The notes beneath the pieces are model-generated. The model ran no database searches. It had not been told where the DNA came from and was given only the letters and a program-made list of their open reading frames with translations. Both the position numbers and the translations under genes were made by a program. Shown here one piece after another: positions 34,841 through 43,110 of a DNA stretch of 44,790 nt. Source of the DNA: RACS-047 sp031553855 (GTDB taxonomy: Bacteria > Bacillota > Clostridia > Christensenellales > Pumilibacteraceae); assembly GCA_031553855.1 (NCBI GenBank), contig JAVBKW010000023.1:1-44790 (forward strand), read 5' to 3'. Each line of letters begins with the position of its first letter. Position 1 is the stretch's first letter.

Positions 34841-34986
34841 ACTTTTGTTGCGTTTAAAAAAGAACTTAATAAAAAGACAGCCTCCCCGCCCTTCTCTCAA
34901 AGCCCCCGCCTTTTTTTCACGCTGTTCTACATTCGTCTGTTAAGCATTCTCTCTGTTATGCATTTTCTCTATTACTACCGCTATTA

Positions 34987-35240
34987 CCCTTTCACTAAAT
35001 ACTCCGCCCTAAATAAACCTCTAAAATGCCTTTTATCATTTCACAGAAACTCCGCATATCCCTTTCACTAAATACCCCGCCCTAAATAAACCTCTAAAAT
35101 GCCTTTTATCATTTCACAAAAACTCCACATATCCCTTTCACTAAATACTCCGCTTTTTCGCGCTATTATTCATTTTCACTTTTACAGCTGATATAAAGCC
35201 TCTAAAATGCCTTTTATCATTTCACAGAAACTCCGCATAT
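34987..35240. repeat. 73-bp tandem repeats ending inside the tRNA-Arg
   Basis: Unit 1 is 34987-35059 and unit 2 is 35060-35132, nearly identical (CCCTTTCACTAAATACYCCG ... ACTCCRCATAT). Unit 3 keeps the first 21 and last 42 bases around a different centre (35133-35240). Each unit ends in CATAT followed by CC; in unit 3 this is the first six bases of the tRNA. The 34841-34986 stretch before it is T/C-rich and holds no gene. Confidence 0.9.
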
Positions 35241-35313
35241 CCGTAGCTCAGTTGGATAGAGCGTCAGACCCCGACTCTGAAGGCCGCTGGTTCGAATCCA
35301 GTCGGGTATACCA
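35237..35313 (+). tRNA. tRNA-Arg (anticodon CCG), C33 in place of U33
   Basis: A full cloverleaf of 77 bases with encoded CCA. Acceptor ATATCCG/CGGGTAT (one U-G), D arm GCTC/GAGC, anticodon stem TCAGA/TCTGA around the loop CCCCGAC, T arm GCTGG-TTCGAAT-CCAGT. The anticodon at 35271-35273 is CCG, reading CGG. Position 33 is C, whereas nearly all tRNAs have U. A hairpin follows five bases after the CCA. Confidence 0.88.
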
Positions 35314-35318
35314 CAAAA

Positions 35319-35378
35319 TATCGACAAAAATGACCCAAAAGTATCGATTTTTTGATATTTGAGGGTCATTTTTCGATA
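35319..35378 (+). terminator. Hairpin after the tRNA
   Basis: Arms TATCGACAAAAATGACCC (35319-35336) and GGGTCATTTTTCGATA (35363-35378) pair with one extra base, enclosing a small inner hairpin. Likely ends the tRNA transcript; it may also be part of an old attachment region. Confidence 0.6.
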
Positions 35379-35732
35379 ATTCAAAAGCGGATATTTTATT
35401 TTAGGGTCAAAAACTCATTTTTGCTAATGATTTGCTAATGAAGTGTATCAAATTTTAGCAACATTTCCGTTTAAAGTCTTTTAATTTTTACTAATAATAG
35501 ATAGTGTTTTTTAATAAAAAGTCTACAAAATTCCCTTCCCTCCCTACCTATTTTCTTTTTCAATCATAACTTTTAATCGACTTTGCTTTTGCTCGAATAT
35601 ATTATAGAAAAAACAAAAAAGACCGAAACATATTGTTTTTTATATGTCTCGGCCTTTTTATATAACTCCGAACCCGCCATTCGGCATATAGAAAGGTTCA
35701 AAATGGGTCTCTGGCTTCCCGCCAAATACTTA
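35379..35732. other. Gene-free region downstream of the tRNA
   Basis: No gene is supported. It holds a doubled TTTGCTAATGA (about 35420-35440) and a leftward terminator at 35612-35654 (GGCCGAGACATAT / ATATGTTTCGGTC on the minus strand with a long U-run). It reads as remnant DNA of an integrated element. Confidence 0.4.
35612..35654 (-). terminator. Leftward terminator in the tRNA-integrase scar
   Basis: 13-bp stem with G-U pairs on the minus strand, 8-base loop, six or more U. It has no intact gene to serve now. Confidence 0.75.
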
Positions 35733-35913
35733 AAAAACGACACTTTCTGATTGATTCCAGAAGCAAAAATGCTTGCTTGCAAGGGCATTTTTGCGCCACC
35801 GACAAAGGTGCATACCCCGCGCTTTAGCGTAAAAAGGCGCGCCAAAGGCGCGAGGTGCAGGATTTATCCTGCGGTATGAATACCCTTTATTAACTTCAAA
35901 AGTGTCGTTTTTT
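35733..35913. repeat. 181-bp palindromic element with 15-bp terminal inverted repeats
   Basis: Perfect ends AAAAAACGACACTTT and AAAGTGTCGTTTTTT bound several inner hairpins: GCAAAAATGC/GCATTTTTGC, a GCGCGCC/GGCGCG-type arm, and GCAGGAT/ATCCTGC. No open frame of credible content. MITE-like or a structured RNA. Confidence 0.75.
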
Positions 35914-36006
35914 CAAATCTGTCTTTTGTGATTTTTAGTATACATACTAAGCGTTGAGTAGTAACCTTTTTTAGCCATTTTTTTGTGTAAAATATTTCAC
36001 TGTTTT

Positions 36007-36240
36007 TTAAATATTTTCAGTTGAATATTTTACAGCTTTTTCAAATTCACTTTCCACGAAATCAGCGTTAATTTTCAAACAATGCCGTTTTGTAGTTTTG
36101 AAGCTTGTATGTCCTAACCAAGACTGTATTATCAATTCGTGAATGCCATTTTCCGCGCGTCTGTCCGCATACGTTGTTCTACAACTTTTTATTGTGAAAT
36201 CCTTTAGTTTCATATTTGTGCAAATCTCAAGGTTAGCCAT
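36007..36240 (-). pseudogene. C-terminal remnant of a tyrosine recombinase (integrase)
   Basis: A 77-residue frame matches only the last third of a phage-type tyrosine integrase: FTIKSCRTTYADRRAENGI (the H-x-x-R box, with His replaced by Lys), IIQSWLGHTSFKTTKRH (the LGH box), then CLKIN where the nucleophilic Tyr should stand. With the N-terminal and core domains gone and two catalytic residues changed it cannot be active. Its ATG directly follows the homoserine dehydrogenase TAA, so it may still be translated by read-on ribosomes. Together with the nearby tRNA-Arg it marks an old integration event. Confidence 0.75.
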
Positions 36241-37506
36241 TTAAAAAATCCTTATTAAACTGTCTATGCTGCTGATTTTTTCGTATTTTTTTAGCTCTTT
36301 TACAAGAGCGTTGACACAGCTTTCCTTTGCGTTGTGCGTTATAAAAATGACGGGATTACACATTTCGCCTTCGTGAAGCTGCGTTACTTTTGATATGCTT
36401 ACGTTGTTTTTTGCAAAGATTCCGGCAACCTTAGACAACATTCCGACTTCGTTTGCAACAGATATACGGATATAATATTTTGATTCAAAATCATTATTAT
36501 AGTTTTTGCGGCTTACTTCAAATATAGGCTTGTTAGAAGGCTTATCGTGCAGCGCGCAAAAAACGATGTCGCTCACTACCGCGCTGCCCGTAGGATACGC
36601 GCCGGCTCCCTGTCCGTAAAACATCAGTTCGCCTGCGTACTTTGACGTGACATAAACCGAATTAAACGCACCGTTCGTTGCCGCAAGCGCATGGTTTTTC
36701 GATATGAAACACGGATGGACGCGCGCCTCGATAGCATCCTTATTTTTCTTTGCTATGGCAAGCAGTTTTATACTGTACCCAAGCTCATGCGCGGACTCTA
36801 TGTCGTCCTTGGTGATTGCATCTATCCCTTCGCAAAAAATATCATTAAATGGTATGTATGTTTTAAATGCAAGCGTGCAAAGGATCGAAAGCTTGTATGC
36901 CGCATCGTAACCGCACAGGTCTGAGGCCGGATCGGCTTCTGCGTAGCCGAGGCTTTGCGCGCCCTTAAGAGATTCCGCAAGATCGCAGCCGTTTCGTTCC
37001 ATATTAGATAAAATGTAGTTTGTAGTGCCGTTTATGATACCCGTTATCTGAGTTATTTCGTCGGCCTGAAGGCTTTGAGTAATGGCGCGGATGATCGGAA
37101 CGGCTCCAGCGCACGCCGCCTCATAATAGATCGAAGTGTTGTTTTCGGCGGCGGTTTTCATAAGAAGTTCCCAATGTTTTGTAAGAAGCTCTTTATTTGC
37201 CGTCACGACCTTTTTACCTTTTTTCAGCGCGCTAATAACATAATCTTTAGCAGCGTCCGATCCGCCGATAAGCTCGACCACCGTTTCAATTTTTTCGTCA
37301 TTTAAGATCTCATTGATGGAGAGCGCGGCAAGCGCTTGAGGCAAACCCCGCCTGACAGCCTTTGCTTTGTCGCGTACCAATACTTTTTTTATGCGGATAT
37401 CAAGCTCAAAATTTGACCTCAATTCTTCCTTTTTTGCGGTCAAAATTTCAAACGTACCCTTCCCGACGATTCCGAATCCTAAAATTGCAATGTTAATTTG
37501 TTTCAT
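36241..37506 (-). CDS. hom: Homoserine dehydrogenase
   Basis: A 421-aa enzyme starting at MKQINIAILGFG, eleven bases after the stop of the YitT gene; a longer frame lies inside that gene and lacks the family N-terminus. NAD(P) loop GFGIVGKGT, KVVTANKELLTKHWELL, catalytic core EAACAGAVPIIRAI and GIINGTTNYILSNM with GYAEADPASDLCGYDAA, and a C-terminal ACT domain (~345-421, VANEVGMLSKVAGIFAKNNV) for threonine feedback. It turns aspartate semialdehyde into homoserine for Met/Thr synthesis. Threonine synthase and homoserine kinase genes are not adjacent. Confidence 0.95.
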   Translation of the reverse strand: MKQINIAILGFGIVGKGTFEILTAKKEELRSNFELDIRIKKVLVRDKAKAVRRGLPQALAALSINEILNDEKIETVVELIGGSDAAKDYVISALKKGKKVVTANKELLTKHWELLMKTAAENNTSIYYEAACAGAVPIIRAITQSLQADEITQITGIINGTTNYILSNMERNGCDLAESLKGAQSLGYAEADPASDLCGYDAAYKLSILCTLAFKTYIPFNDIFCEGIDAITKDDIESAHELGYSIKLLAIAKKNKDAIEARVHPCFISKNHALAATNGAFNSVYVTSKYAGELMFYGQGAGAYPTGSAVVSDIVFCALHDKPSNKPIFEVSRKNYNNDFESKYYIRISVANEVGMLSKVAGIFAKNNVSISKVTQLHEGEMCNPVIFITHNAKESCVNALVKELKKYEKISSIDSLIRIF

Positions 37507-37517
37507 ATTTTGCCCTG

Positions 37518-38405
37518 TTATTTTGGTATTTCGTTTTGTTTTCTTCTGAAGTTGCCTATCACGTCGCGCGTATCGCAAATATAGGCAAACGTTTTGTCGT
37601 GCTTTTTGATTATTTTTTTAAACGCGCCTATATCTCTGTTATTTACAACGCATAAAAGAAGTTGTTTTTCGCCGTCAGTAAATCCGCCTTTAGCATCCAC
37701 AATAGTCACTCCGTGCTTTAATACGAACAAAATTTCATCTTTAAGCTCATCTGCGCACTCAGTGATGATCTTAAACTCCAAAGCAGATTTAGGGCCTTTC
37801 ATGACTGATTCGATAATTTTACTGTAGGCATAAGCAGAAACTACAGACAAAAAAATAGGATTGAGGTTGCGGCCGTATATAAAGAACGAAAAACTTATTA
37901 TTATAAGATTGAATATGAGCAGCATTTTATCGAAGCTTATATGCTCGAACTTACGCTGAATAAGGCTCGCAACTATATCAAGTCCTCCGGTAGAGCCGCC
38001 TAAAAGTATCGTAAAACCGCACAACGCACCGCGTATTATCGCTCCGAACAGTGCCGCAAGCAAATAGTCACCCGCAGCTGAAGTATATTGATACAGATTT
38101 ATGTCCGCATATAAGATAAGAAAAAGATTTTCCGCGACAGTGAAAATCACGGTATAATAAACATATTTGCGGTTAAGTAAGAACCAGCCCAATACCAAAA
38201 GAGGAATATTGATAATAAGTCCGGTAAACCCTGCGTTAAAGCCCGTTAAAAACTGAACCATAGTTGAAATACCGTCTATACCCATTGGTGCAAAATTACT
38301 GTTGAAAACAAAAATATGCAACGCCGCCGCATACACGGCGGCGCAAAGGATTATTACTGTAATATTTACGGCTTCTTTAATCACCGGACTTATTTTTTTA
38401 TTCAT
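37518..38405 (-). CDS. YitT family membrane protein (DUF2179)
   Basis: A 295-aa protein. Five or six membrane segments span residues ~12-190, with the conserved FNSNFAPMGIDGISTMVQFLTG (only the FAPMGIDG core is cited as diagnostic), GGSTGGLDIVA and YGR-type loops. The C-terminal DUF2179 domain (~205-295) has KGPKSALEFKIIT, HGVTIVDAKGGFTDGEKQ and a final FAYICDTRDVIGNF. Members are common in Bacillota with unknown transport or sensing roles. Shares direction and close spacing with hom. AAAGAG precedes ATG. Confidence 0.92.
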   Translation of the reverse strand: MNKKISPVIKEAVNITVIILCAAVYAAALHIFVFNSNFAPMGIDGISTMVQFLTGFNAGFTGLIINIPLLVLGWFLLNRKYVYYTVIFTVAENLFLILYADINLYQYTSAAGDYLLAALFGAIIRGALCGFTILLGGSTGGLDIVASLIQRKFEHISFDKMLLIFNLIIISFSFFIYGRNLNPIFLSVVSAYAYSKIIESVMKGPKSALEFKIITECADELKDEILFVLKHGVTIVDAKGGFTDGEKQLLLCVVNNRDIGAFKKIIKKHDKTFAYICDTRDVIGNFRRKQNEIPK

Positions 38406-38412
38406 AACTCTT

Positions 38413-38664
38413 TTACTGTATTAATCCTTCAAAGCAAATATTTTTTGCAAACAATTCTTTATCAAAATAATGATCTCGTTCAGTTTTAACAGCGCCTCGC
38501 CCATACCTCTCTGTTCGATACACAAAGTTGCATATCCCAGCCTTAAGCCTGCCCGAAACCTCGTTTCTCCAGTCGTTGTAGTTTCTGTCTTTTTAATACT
38601 TAAGCTCCGGCTTAACCGCTCTGACAAGCTCCAAATGACATTTATCGCCGTTAATTGTGTTCAT
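38413..38664 (-). pseudogene. Remnant of an esterase-like (alpha/beta hydrolase) N-terminus
   Basis: ATG at 38664 reads HLELVRAVKPELKY, meets TAA, and continues in the same frame KDRNYNDWRNEVSGRLK before losing resemblance. The pattern resembles the opening of acetylxylan-esterase-type hydrolases ('...ELxYDxxxDYxxWRxEVRxKL'). No catalytic Ser, Asp or His region exists. Likely a degraded fragment upstream of the YitT gene. The rest of 38665-38780 holds nothing I recognise. Confidence 0.35.
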
Positions 38665-38780
38665 AAAATTTTCGCCTCTGTTTTAGTTAGCTTTTATTAC
38701 GCTCAAATTTGTAGGGAGGTGGCTTGCCTTCCGCCGAGATAGAGCTTATGTTTTTCTCATTTTTAACATAATATTATTTA

Positions 38781-40004
38781 TTAATTCTGATACGGTATAA
38801 CGAATATGCCTTCGCCGGGTTTTAACGTAACATTCAACTTGCCGCCAGAAAGCTCACAGATGCTTTTTTGCCCGCCGCGGTATACCTGTGCTTTTGTGCA
38901 GCCGTGGAACGACAGCGATGCTTTGGCCGTCAGATTTTTCATAGTATCGGCAAAGTTTACGACAATATAGCCCTCATAGCCGTTTTCGTCCTCAAAGCAC
39001 CCGATCAGCACGTCCTCGTCGCTCTCCGTCTTAAAAAGAGTTCTGGTATCGCTGTATGATAGCGCGCCGTTTAAATAACCGAACGCGTTATTATGCCTGT
39101 TATTGCTGCCGAGCACAGGGATTACTCCCTGCCAGTTGAATGATAGATATACATGGTCGAAGCTGAGTATTTCCTCGTTGACCTTTTTCGCGCTGTCATA
39201 GATTTCGGTTTTATTTCCGTTACGGTCTACTATGGCAAATTGAGTTTCGCTGAATTCGGGGCTTGAGGGCGTGAAATAACAGAAATGCGATATCGATTTA
39301 AACCCGAACGCAAACGAAACATATGCCTGAAGCCTAAGGTCTGCTTCGGACGGCACGCGGTTGTTATTTCTGCCGAATGACATCGACTGTATAAAGACAT
39401 GCGTTTCGGCGCTGTATTCTTTTGCGTATTTTGCTATGATCTCAAGATTTAAAAGCCACGTTTCAAGCAGCAAATAATTGCCTGCGGAATACTGCAGCGG
39501 ATAAATATCAGTTGAAAGCACTTTTTTATGAGAAAGCTTTGAAAGCACCTTTTGGCAATATTGCTTAACATATTCGTCGTACGAGGAAGCTGCAAGCTGC
39601 GTTTCGGAAGCGTAGATTGGGAAAAGATTGGTATTAAAAGACGCTTTACCGCCGTAAATCCCTTCAAACTCAGGGATAAGAGAGGCAAGGTTGTCGTACT
39701 GGTTTGCCTTCGGCTCGTCGTAAAAGTTGTATGCTATAACATTATTATAGTCGGTGTAATCCAGCATTTGCGACGCAAGCTTATTACCGTTCGTGACTAC
39801 ACTCTTGATGCCGTATTTTTCGCATAGAGCGAGAGCGTCCGGATATCGTGGGTCGCCTGCCGAGCCTGTATTTGGCCCGTTGAGGAATATCATGTTCAGG
39901 CCGCATTCGCTCATTAAGCGGTAGGCGTCCTCGGTGGACGCGGGCGCCCACCACGCGCCTATATCCATGATTTTAGTAGCCTTATATTTTTCGTAATCTG
40001 TCAT
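38781..40004 (-). CDS. Cytoplasmic TIM-barrel glycosidase-like protein
   Basis: A 407-aa protein without signal peptide. Residues ~14-310 have the layout of a (beta/alpha)8 glycosidase: DIGAWWAPAS, AYRLMSECGLNMIFLNGP, ALCEKYGIKSVV, the acidic AYNFYDEPKANQY, NTNLFPIYAS, LSTDIYPLQY, and FGFKSISHFCYFTP. A C-terminal beta domain ends LNVTLKPGEGIFVIP. It is a paralogue of the secreted neighbour upstream (shared IGAW, DEPN/K, TNLFP, YP and PGEG/KGEG landmarks). Asp-Glu in the DEP motif and later acidic residues are catalytic candidates. Last gene of the surface-glycan operon. Substrate unknown. Confidence 0.65.
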   Translation of the reverse strand: MTDYEKYKATKIMDIGAWWAPASTEDAYRLMSECGLNMIFLNGPNTGSAGDPRYPDALALCEKYGIKSVVTNGNKLASQMLDYTDYNNVIAYNFYDEPKANQYDNLASLIPEFEGIYGGKASFNTNLFPIYASETQLAASSYDEYVKQYCQKVLSKLSHKKVLSTDIYPLQYSAGNYLLLETWLLNLEIIAKYAKEYSAETHVFIQSMSFGRNNNRVPSEADLRLQAYVSFAFGFKSISHFCYFTPSSPEFSETQFAIVDRNGNKTEIYDSAKKVNEEILSFDHVYLSFNWQGVIPVLGSNNRHNNAFGYLNGALSYSDTRTLFKTESDEDVLIGCFEDENGYEGYIVVNFADTMKNLTAKASLSFHGCTKAQVYRGGQKSICELSGGKLNVTLKPGEGIFVIPYQN

Positions 40005-40061
40005 ATGACTGCCCTTAAACCCTCCGTTATTATTATTGTTATTTTTGTTTTCGCCGCAATT

Positions 40062-41564
40062 CTATCTTAATGCAAGCATTACTCCTTCGCCTTTTTCAAG
40101 CGTAAGGGTAACGCTTTGACCCGTTACGCCGATTGAAACACCTCTTTGAATCACATCGTAGCCGTATTTTTTGTTGAATGTCAGAGTAGCGGTTTGTTTC
40201 TCCGTTGAGGAGCTATTAACTATATAAAGCGCGCTGCGGCTTTGACTGCCGCTGAAATTATAATCAAAGCATCCGACAATTACGCCGTCGGTTGCAGACG
40301 AGGTTATATTGGTAAGCTCGCGCCACGAAACTGCTCCCGCCCCTGCCGGCCGGTCAGCCAATAATCTATTGCTCCAAAAGCCTGTCGCCAATACACCCAT
40401 ATTCGTGGACCGCATTAAAATATGGTCGATTGCAGAAATCTGCTTGTTCGCCTTTTGAATATAATAGTACCATTGATTTATGTTGCCCGCCGCTCCCAAC
40501 ATGCTGCCGCGGCTATAATCAAAACCGGTGCCCGTATTGGCAAAAAAGTCGGGTTGAATCAAGCAAAAATATTGAATCGCTTTTGCCCCGTATGCTAAAG
40601 AAGTATTGATATTCCACAATGTTTCCGCCTCGTCGGGAAGTAAAGACGCAGTCGGTTTGCCCCTCTGCCCTTCCCAATGCCACCCTGCCTGTACGAATGT
40701 CCATAACGGAATGCTCTCGCTAAGGGCGACCTTTCTTGCGGTGGACAGGTCGCCGAAATATGTAGATGGAATTCCGTTTGTGACTCCTTGGTTTCTGCGG
40801 CTAAAGGGGTAGTTGTCATAAGAGAGAAACTTCGTGCCGCTCTTTTGCACAAAACGCCGCAAATATTCCTCATAGTTCAAACTTTCACCCTCGGCTCCCA
40901 ATGTTGCGCCCGTCAGGTTGATAGATCCCGCATAGCTGGGAAATAAATTTGTATATAAATGCTTTGAGGGCGCATAAACGGTTTGGTCGAACATCTCGTA
41001 CGTCTTGGCAATCCCGTCGAACAGAGAGGCATTCGGCTCGTCGGCGATATGAACGCCGACGCAGCTGTCATAAGAAAAATATTCATTCATCCGGCTTTCC
41101 ATTTCGGCGGGAGTTTGAATGTTATTCACTACGGAGTCTTCAACAAACATACCTATACCGTATTTATCAGCCAATTCTAGCGTACGCAAAACAGAGGAAC
41201 GGTTTCTTACAAAATTATTAGGATTATGGGCAAAGAAATTAACGCCGGATGCCTTAATCAGTTCAAAATATTTATCAGATATGAAGTCAGGCTGCATAAC
41301 GCCGTCTATCGTGTCACCCGTAGGCGTAAATGGTCCATACCATGCTCCTATCGGCATCACCTCGTCGCCGCCAATAATCGGAAAGCTTAGCGAATGCACG
41401 CTTTGAGCCGTACGAACAACTGACGGCACATAGTTATTGCCGCTTATCAATTCCGTACCGCCTGTATTAACAGCTACGGAAGCAAAAACGGTCATGCTTA
41501 TTACGGGCAGTATTAGCGCCACACTCAGGATAAACAATAATGCTGTTCTCTTTTTCTTTTTCAT
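40062..41564 (-). CDS. Secreted TIM-barrel glycosidase-like protein
   Basis: A 500-aa protein starting at MKKKKRTALLF, where GAGGGGAG lies four bases before; a longer frame runs into the upstream gene. Residues 1-28 are a Sec signal peptide (LLFILSVALILPVISMTVFA). The mature chain has the same fold landmarks as the cytoplasmic paralogue: VMPIGAWYGPF, YFELIKASGVNFFAHNP, ELADKYGIGMFVEDS, HIADEPNASLFD, YTNLFPSYAG, LSYDNYPFS, ETLWNINTSLAYGAKAIQYF, and the C-terminal LTLEKGEGVMLAL. No anchor, so released or held by partners. Glycosidase is inferred from the barrel and DEP motif. Confidence 0.7.
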   Translation of the reverse strand: MKKKKRTALLFILSVALILPVISMTVFASVAVNTGGTELISGNNYVPSVVRTAQSVHSLSFPIIGGDEVMPIGAWYGPFTPTGDTIDGVMQPDFISDKYFELIKASGVNFFAHNPNNFVRNRSSVLRTLELADKYGIGMFVEDSVVNNIQTPAEMESRMNEYFSYDSCVGVHIADEPNASLFDGIAKTYEMFDQTVYAPSKHLYTNLFPSYAGSINLTGATLGAEGESLNYEEYLRRFVQKSGTKFLSYDNYPFSRRNQGVTNGIPSTYFGDLSTARKVALSESIPLWTFVQAGWHWEGQRGKPTASLLPDEAETLWNINTSLAYGAKAIQYFCLIQPDFFANTGTGFDYSRGSMLGAAGNINQWYYYIQKANKQISAIDHILMRSTNMGVLATGFWSNRLLADRPAGAGAVSWRELTNITSSATDGVIVGCFDYNFSGSQSRSALYIVNSSSTEKQTATLTFNKKYGYDVIQRGVSIGVTGQSVTLTLEKGEGVMLALR

Positions 41565-41574
41565 AAAGCTCCCC

Positions 41575-43110
41575 TCACTTTTGATTCCATAAAAGGTCGT
41601 CGTCATTCCACGAATCGGTGTAATCGTAATCAACCGCAATTGAGGAACTGCTCTTGTTTGTTAAGCTGATGATTTGGCAGTTATAATCGGTATTTACAAC
41701 AGATACCAAAGAAAGCGAAAAGTTGTCGCACCTGCCGCGGACGTTCCCTTGAACCAAACTGCTAACCTGAATATAGCCCGTAGGAACATAACCATTGTCG
41801 AATTTCAATGCTTTATAATAGTTAAGCTGCCCGCTATATTTAAGATATAGGGTAAAACTGCCGTCTTGCATAACAGCTTTTATATCAACGCTCCTGCCCG
41901 CCGCCGCTTGTTCGTTCCAAATATGATATTCGGGCGGAAGCTTAATCCGCATAAGCTCAGCGCTTTGACGGACTACAGATATTTCCGTCGCCGTCGGCTT
42001 ACGGGTTAAGCTGCCGCCGGTAGGAATGAAGTTAACTCTGAAATCTCCGCCCATTGCATCAAAACGGGGTGCCCCTGCGGATATAGCGAAGCCTGTTGAA
42101 ATCGAAGAAATCAGATTAAGGTTTTCGTCGAAAAGCGGCGCGCGCTGAATATAGGGCAACTCAATATCCATTTCAAAATTTGAATAAGACAGCTTAGTGG
42201 ATAAAAAAGCGACCGTGGTGTTTTTAAAAACCAACTCGCCGTTATCCGGCGATACATAGCTTAATCCCGACTCATCGCGGCGCGAACGGGTGTGAAATGC
42301 GTTTATACTGTAGTTTCCGTTTTCAAACCTTGTGAACACGTTGGCGTTTTGCGGCGTGCTGTTACTCAACGCATCAATTTGAGCCTGCGATATCTTTATC
42401 ACACCGCCCGCAAGCGTTTGTCCGAAGCCGATATAACCCTCTGTAAACAACGCTGCTTGGCTATTGCTATAAAAATAGTTTTGATTGGCCAGCGCTTGCA
42501 GCAGATTTATTTTTATGCCGCCGTCCACATCGACAGCCATTCTCAGTTTAAACGACTTTGTTTTATTAATTATCCATTCGGCTGTGTCAGCGGCGGGAAG
42601 TACCTGGGTTTCGGTTCGTTCCGTACCGGAGTATTTGCTTACACCGCACATTAGTTTTTCGCCGTTCAAAGCAAAATAGATAAACGAGGTATCAGCGCCG
42701 CCCGCGGCAGGATTTGATGTTTGAGATGAAAGTCCGAAAAACACTCCGAAACGACAGCCTTCGGGCAGGCTTGTGATTTGAAAATCGATATCGGCAGAAA
42801 GAAATTTTGTGAAGCCCGCGTTTTTCAAGTTGAAAACTTTTGTCCGCGCAACCACCCTGCTTGATGCTGTTGATAGATTTGAAAACACAATGCCGTCACT
42901 GTATGAAACACCGCGATTTTGTGCGGGCAGCCACCAAATGCCCTCATCTATGCTGCTTCCGTCCGAAGAAATCTTTTCTGCAACCTTTTCAGGCGATACG
43001 CCGGCATAAGCAACATTTTGCACAAAGAAAACTCCCGTTAAAAATATTGCTACGGCTAACAATATTACCACCGTTGACGATAGAACAGTTTTTAAGTTTA
43101 TCTTTTTCAT
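41575..43110 (-). CDS. Secreted protein with two LamG-like beta domains
   Basis: A 511-aa protein starting at MKKINLKTVLSS (GGAGG six bases before ATG, which overlaps the previous stop as ATGA). Residues 1-36 are a signal peptide ending VAYA. Two beta-rich domains follow (~40-230 and ~240-490), with the alternating pattern of concanavalin/LamG-like folds: SADIDFQITSLPEGCRFGVFF, FIYFALNGEKLMCG, FEMDIELPYIQRAP, ... GYIQVSSLVQG. No known family recognised. No anchor. Sits between the membrane-anchored InlB-repeat protein and the secreted glycosidase-like protein; likely binds the same carbohydrate. Confidence 0.65.
   Translation of the reverse strand: MKKINLKTVLSSTVVILLAVAIFLTGVFFVQNVAYAGVSPEKVAEKISSDGSSIDEGIWWLPAQNRGVSYSDGIVFSNLSTASSRVVARTKVFNLKNAGFTKFLSADIDFQITSLPEGCRFGVFFGLSSQTSNPAAGGADTSFIYFALNGEKLMCGVSKYSGTERTETQVLPAADTAEWIINKTKSFKLRMAVDVDGGIKINLLQALANQNYFYSNSQAALFTEGYIGFGQTLAGGVIKISQAQIDALSNSTPQNANVFTRFENGNYSINAFHTRSRRDESGLSYVSPDNGELVFKNTTVAFLSTKLSYSNFEMDIELPYIQRAPLFDENLNLISSISTGFAISAGAPRFDAMGGDFRVNFIPTGGSLTRKPTATEISVVRQSAELMRIKLPPEYHIWNEQAAAGRSVDIKAVMQDGSFTLYLKYSGQLNYYKALKFDNGYVPTGYIQVSSLVQGNVRGRCDNFSLSLVSVVNTDYNCQIISLTNKSSSSIAVDYDYTDSWNDDDLLWNQK

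Noticed and set aside
34829..35071. 80-residue rightward frame before the tRNA
   Set aside because: Lies in pyrimidine-rich DNA and enters the 73-bp repeats; composition (many Phe, Tyr, Leu, Ser) is that of chance translation and there is no ribosome site.
34987..35240. CRISPR array
   Set aside because: Units of 73 bases are contiguous with no unique spacers and no cas genes are present.
35573..35845. 90-residue leftward frame
   Set aside because: Covers a terminator and half of the palindromic element, so it follows structured non-coding DNA.
37507..37578. 24-residue N-terminal extension of homoserine dehydrogenase
   Set aside because: It is translated from the end of the YitT gene and is very basic; the family N-terminus begins at MKQINIAILG.
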